Shown in pieces: positions 53,978 through 58,019 of a DNA stretch of 58,019 nt. How positions within the stretch are numbered: position 1 is the stretch's first letter; the number at the start of each line of letters is the position of its first letter. A program made the translations under genes and the position numbers. The stretch is from Hondaea fermentalgiana. Its lineage: Eukaryota; Sar; Bigyra; Thraustochytrida; Thraustochytriidae. Under the pieces are notes generated by a model that was not told the origin of the DNA, did no database searches, and worked only from the letters and a program-made list of their open reading frames with translations. Location: positions 196,166 to 254,184 of the forward strand of contig NPFB01000012.1 in assembly GCA_014084085.1 (NCBI GenBank), given 5' to 3'.

Positions 53978-56900
53978 TCAGATCTTGTAGAAAGGATTGG
54001 ACTCGAGCCGATAGGAATGCACAGCATGTGTAGAAACAAGCTCCCAAGTCTTCATTATATCCCCGCGAGCATGAGTACAACCTGCGACCGCACCATCGCT
54101 CGGCCACGTGCAGTACTCAAAGCTAGTTCCCGTATCCTCGTTGTGAATCAGATGCCAATTCATCTTTCGCTGCAAGGCACTGAGTCGCGCCGCGGAAGGA
54201 ACCTCGCGGATGAAATAACCCGTAAACGGTGGGAGAAACTCTCGCATCCTCGAGATCTCGCTCCTCATATTTTGTTTGCCTCGCGGATGCACGAGAATCT
54301 TTCGACGGGAAGGAAGGCATCGCTTGAGAGTTTTCCAAAGAATGTTGGCCAGCACACGTAAACGCGGAAGCAAATAAAAGGTATGCAGTAGAGCATAAAT
54401 TCCAAAGTAGGCGAGGATGAATATTGCGAGAATGAATTGTGGAAGCGCTGCGAGATGGGACGCCTTGTACAACACCCCCAAACGGTCAATACTTTGCGCC
54501 CATTCGGACCATGCAGACCAAGCCTCAAGCTGGGCTCCTGTAGCATTTTCTTGAACATACTGCTGGATCGCTGTCCACGTGAGACGCTGCGATGGAACCA
54601 AATCATCATTGGCAAGAGCCCAAAATGAGAAACCAGCATGACCTAGCAGCGCAACCGGTAGCGTCCGGACGACCAAAAGGGGAAACGAGGCATCGTATGC
54701 AGGAGGACGATGGTAATAGCGTAGAATCGCGTACTTGTCAAACCAATACGTGCATGTGAAAAACATGGCCGCACAAGGAAGCACGAGCGGCATGCTGGCA
54801 GAGTAAAGCATTGTCACCCAAATGGTGTTGATTAGCATTGCATAACGCACCGTTACGCGGAATTTGAGACCCTCAAAGGCCCAGTTGAGACGTTCCTGCG
54901 TTAATGCATAGGTCGAGTAGTAAAGTCGACGCAACGGTGCCATCACGTAACCGAGGAAGATGGGGAATGCCTGCACCGAAACGACGTTGAGTGCCATAGC
55001 TAGTATGATTGCCTGCCCCACCACCGCGTACCACGTGCGTGTAAAGTCTTCGTAGTCTCCAGCTTCAAAGATGCGACTCCCAAGCGAGTTCGTGGACGCA
55101 GACGCCTCTGCTTCCGCTTCGGCAATCGAACTAGAGGCACGCGCAGCGTTGAGCACGAGGATAACAATGGCCGTAGTGATGAATTGCGCGGCCAGGATCT
55201 TTAGTGCAATGCTCATGTCCTGATCCGTCACAGTCGTGTGATGCTCGAGCTTTGTGATGCGAGACATTGCAATGCGAATAAGAGTATTGACACAGATAAC
55301 CACGACGGCAGGCGACGCACTCATGACCTGAGCAAGAAACATGTCGCTGGCCACTTCTTGACAAAGGTTGTCATCCTCGGCTTCAATTGTGCCCAAGGCA
55401 CGGAAAATACCGACCTCCTGGATAATTGTGTGCAATCGTTGCGCGCAATAGCAAGCGCGCAGGGTTCGTGCCTTTTGAAAACTTTGGCAGCAGTGTACAG
55501 ACTCAACGGCTCGAACAAGTCGCGACAGGGCCTCGGGGTCTGCAATGAGTTCGCTGGATATCTCAATGTATTCCGAAGTGATATTCTCCCAATGTTCCAG
55601 TGCGCACGTAGCATCAATGTTTGCGCTCTCGAGAGGATCTTGTGTGGACGGACAGCCTTCTTCGACGCTGAGTGTATAGCAATGGATATCTGCGCCTTGG
55701 CCAGGCCTGCTCACGCAAGGACTAGCGCAAGGGTCGCTTGAATTCGATGTCGCTTCCAAAATCGTCTCCTCTGTTTCCGGCATGCCCGAGTATCCCAGCC
55801 AGACCTCGGACGGGGCGCAGAACTGGTCCAAGTCCGGTTTCCGCTGCAGATCAGGATTGAGCTTAGCGAGATTGTATGTTCCAAGGAGCACTGCTGGAAC
55901 ATCAACCACACAAAGGTCGGCATCGGGAAGACTTGCGCGCAGTCCGCGAAAGCTTGACTGGCACCAGTAAACGAGAGTGAAAGCCCCCATGAGAATCGCC
56001 ACCACGACGACTGCAACAAGAAGCTGGCGGGCGCGCGATTCGAAAGCAGTTACCCCTTGATTTTCCCATTTGATATTCGTTGGCTCGGGCGCCGGGCTGA
56101 CGTGAATCGCATACTTTCCGTTGCGAAAACGCAAAGGAGTCGGCAACTTGTGCCACCACTTGCTGTATGTCTGGTAGTCCTCAAGGCACCTCTTGCGCGA
56201 CTCTTGATAGTTGAAGATGACGTAGGCTTCGCGGCAGGGCCTGCTCCCTTGTTCCTGACGCAGAGCTGCAATTTGTTCTTGCGAGGCTTTGACACGAGCT
56301 TCAAGTGCCTTGAGTTCATCTTCTGCAGCACGCTTACGCGCCTTGTTTGCAAATTTCGATTTCTCGCTGTACTTGGTAAGGGCGGCACGGACCTCGTTCA
56401 TGCGCATTTGGGCCGCGCGGCGTGCAAGGTATGCTCGAATAATTTCGCCCTGATTTCTGGCGAGCGTCACCTCGCATACCCAGGACCCCTGGTAGGCTGG
56501 GTCCCCAATATGCGACGTGTCATGAATCGGTTCAATCTGCTCCTCCGTGACATCGAGTGCTTGTTTGTGCTTGGTGCCCCGAGGGCGAGTTTCGGGCGGA
56601 AGACGTGGCTCTTTGCGGCCAAGTGTACCAAAGAGATATCCAGGCCATGTCCAGTCCATCTTCTTGAGATGATAGAGTCGATCGAAATGGTTGCGCACTT
56701 CTTCTTCTGTGGCGTCTGGCGGCAGACCTCTGACCAAAACAGCATAGTCTGCGGTCGTCACGAAGCGTTGGTCAGCCTTGCGTGAGACGTTTTGCATGCG
56801 CGCCTTGAGCCAGAGCGAGAAAAGCAAAAAGAGGCAAGTATTGACAATGTCCAGAGCGCTAATGATGTAGGACTTTAAGTAGGGCCGCGTTGGGATTGCA

Positions 56901-57373
56901 CCAAGGTCCTCGAGCAACTCCTCGGTCAGCTCATCTTCAGTGACGGCGTGGAAGCGGGTTAGCCAGGCCGTGATATTGTCAGCATGGAAATTGCCAAGCG
57001 TGGTTTTGGCGATGCTAAAAAGGTCGAGTTCCTCTTCGGCGATGGCTTTGCCGCTCACAAAAAACACGATTGCGGGCAAAGAGACGATCGTTTGAGCGAC
57101 AAAAAACCAGGCAAACCATTTAAGCATCAAAAAGTACAGCGTTACGCCCTCCCCGAGCGGAGCAAAGTCCATGGCAGTCGTGCGCCACAAGGGCGCTCGC
57201 CCATTGCCGAATACCGTTGCTTTTCCGTGTCGCTGCGCTTCTTCTCGCGAGGGACGCTGCCATTGTGTCGTCGTCGTCTCTGCGCCGCGACCCGTGGTCC
57301 CCCATTCTGCAGCCTCTGGGGCGTTGACTTCAACTTCGCGGACCTCGCGCCGCGCATCGTCAATGTCGTCCAT
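53978..57373 (-). CDS. OSCA/TMEM63-like multipass membrane protein
   Basis: A 1131-residue membrane protein with about nine to eleven hydrophobic helices. The first follows a PLGEGVTLYFLMLKWF segment near residues 72-87. Residues about 209-235 form the RRM-like cytosolic fold seen in OSCA/TMEM63/CSC1 channels (YAVLVRGLPPDATEEEVRNHF), with a basic coiled coil at about 320-385. The C-terminal half holds a cluster of helices compatible with the 7TM (DUF221) region. Those proteins are mechanosensitive or osmosensitive cation channels. A Cys-rich segment at about residues 478-668 lies between two predicted helices and is not typical of the family. The RRM-like unit and overall layout drive the call; another member of the anoctamin/TMC/OSCA superfamily is the main alternative. 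The start is the ATG at 57373. Confidence 0.62.
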   Translation of the reverse strand: MDDIDDARREVREVEVNAPEAAEWGTTGRGAETTTTQWQRPSREEAQRHGKATVFGNGRAPLWRTTAMDFAPLGEGVTLYFLMLKWFAWFFVAQTIVSLPAIVFFVSGKAIAEEELDLFSIAKTTLGNFHADNITAWLTRFHAVTEDELTEELLEDLGAIPTRPYLKSYIISALDIVNTCLFLLFSLWLKARMQNVSRKADQRFVTTADYAVLVRGLPPDATEEEVRNHFDRLYHLKKMDWTWPGYLFGTLGRKEPRLPPETRPRGTKHKQALDVTEEQIEPIHDTSHIGDPAYQGSWVCEVTLARNQGEIIRAYLARRAAQMRMNEVRAALTKYSEKSKFANKARKRAAEDELKALEARVKASQEQIAALRQEQGSRPCREAYVIFNYQESRKRCLEDYQTYSKWWHKLPTPLRFRNGKYAIHVSPAPEPTNIKWENQGVTAFESRARQLLVAVVVVAILMGAFTLVYWCQSSFRGLRASLPDADLCVVDVPAVLLGTYNLAKLNPDLQRKPDLDQFCAPSEVWLGYSGMPETEETILEATSNSSDPCASPCVSRPGQGADIHCYTLSVEEGCPSTQDPLESANIDATCALEHWENITSEYIEISSELIADPEALSRLVRAVESVHCCQSFQKARTLRACYCAQRLHTIIQEVGIFRALGTIEAEDDNLCQEVASDMFLAQVMSASPAVVVICVNTLIRIAMSRITKLEHHTTVTDQDMSIALKILAAQFITTAIVILVLNAARASSSIAEAEAEASASTNSLGSRIFEAGDYEDFTRTWYAVVGQAIILAMALNVVSVQAFPIFLGYVMAPLRRLYYSTYALTQERLNWAFEGLKFRVTVRYAMLINTIWVTMLYSASMPLVLPCAAMFFTCTYWFDKYAILRYYHRPPAYDASFPLLVVRTLPVALLGHAGFSFWALANDDLVPSQRLTWTAIQQYVQENATGAQLEAWSAWSEWAQSIDRLGVLYKASHLAALPQFILAIFILAYFGIYALLHTFYLLPRLRVLANILWKTLKRCLPSRRKILVHPRGKQNMRSEISRMREFLPPFTGYFIREVPSAARLSALQRKMNWHLIHNEDTGTSFEYCTWPSDGAVAGCTHARGDIMKTWELVSTHAVHSYRLESNPFYKI

Positions 57374-58019
57374 GGCGCTTAGTTGTTCGTTTGATGCCTG
57401 CAGTTAGTCCCAACTTTCGGTGCTCGCCATCCCTTCGATGTTTTTGCTCCTTCCTCATGTAGTATTCGTTCATATGAGCGTTACGTTTTTGCGGCCCACC
57501 GGACCCCGGCGCCGCCGACTCACCACCTCAGCCGAAAACAAGGAAGAAATTGAGCGCCCGAACGATAAGCACCGGGTCACTGGGTCTCGCCAGCTGTACA
57601 AAGGGAAGCTTGCTCTCGACGTTTGGGAGCCCGTACGCGCGCGCCGATGAGGGGGTTCGAAGTTGCTCGCTTTTTTCATTTTTTTTCATTTTTTTTCTTA
57701 TTACCACAAAGGAACCAAATGATCGATGGATAATAGTTGGTTCCACGATCAAAGTGAGCGCAATTCCCTCGCAAGAACATCAGTGCATGCCAAAGCAGCG
57801 TTCAATCTTGCAGTGCTCAGGAGGAGGAGTAGCCGCCGCCGCCGCCGCTGGCAGATGAGTATTGCAACAAACACTCTCCGTTCGCGTGGCTTGGTTTGAT
57901 GACACCATTGATGACAAAAAAGAGAATTCCTTGACTCTTGCCTCCAAGTTGACCACGAAAAGACAGACTCTGAGAGCGATGCACATTGGTCTCGCCCCAA
58001 CATCCCCCCCTCCCCCCCC
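57374..58019. other. Upstream region of the OSCA-like gene
   Basis: About 650 bases up to the window end. It has T-rich runs near 57675-57705, GCC repeats near 57832-57850 and ends in a C-rich homopolymer stretch. I see no gene. Confidence 0.5.

Noticed and set aside
53364..54107. Upstream extension of the EQ-repeat protein to 54107
   Set aside because: It would overlap the 3' end of the OSCA-like gene, and the sequence lacks any recognisable domain. The ATG at 53363 precedes the clearly protein-like acidic region.

Overview
The window is nuclear DNA from a protist, most likely a thraustochytrid-type stramenopile (Labyrinthulomycetes). This is an inference from style, not a database match. 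The reasons are a fairly GC-rich, gene-dense genome with mostly intronless reading frames, a flagellar/axonemal gene (MNS1), a plant/alveolate-style CDPK, a GARP subunit, kinesin-14 and VWA8, plus amino-acid homopolymers typical of large protist genomes. There are 18 protein genes that I can support. There are no rRNA genes, convincing tRNA genes, CRISPR arrays or operons. A run of 100 N (12729-12828) is an assembly gap.

Left part (1-18.3 kb): a truncated copy of a short inverted-repeat transposon (1-342), a membrane M50B-like metalloprotease homologue, VPS54 with a long acidic tail, a tiny serine palmitoyltransferase small-subunit gene (minus), an unrecognised polyQ nuclear-type protein, a membrane-anchored trypsin-like protease (minus), a four-exon NAD(P)H:quinone oxidoreductase-like flavoprotein gene (minus; splice sites worked out here), a second copy of the transposon with a gap inside it (12624-13088), a WDR26/GID7 E3-ligase subunit, and an NCS2 purine permease (minus).

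Middle (18.2-24.5 kb): 6.2 kb with no credible gene, full of tetranucleotide microsatellites and CTGCAG runs.

Right part (24.5-58 kb): a single-chain DNA end-repair enzyme fusing zinc finger, 3'-phosphatase, 5'-kinase, macro, aprataxin HIT and C2H2 modules; kinesin-14; an FSP1/AIFM2-like FAD oxidoreductase; an EF-hand protein divergent from a CDPK with a mitochondrial-looking leader; a 1465-residue protein with five or six tandem ~150-residue membrane modules joined to an HSL-family alpha/beta hydrolase; VWA8 (2440 aa); an MNS1-like coiled-coil protein; an EQ-, Pro- and His-repeat protein; and an OSCA/TMEM63-like multipass protein.

The genes do not form a pathway. Two themes recur: lipid and membrane biology (ssSPT, VPS54, FSP1-like, the membrane hydrolase, OSCA-like) and redox or DNA-damage protection (NQO-like, FSP1-like, PNKP-aprataxin fusion). 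The best candidates for something new are the six-module end-repair fusion and the tandem-module membrane hydrolase. Many long open frames begin at TTG, GTG or CTG; I moved those starts to the first supported ATG.
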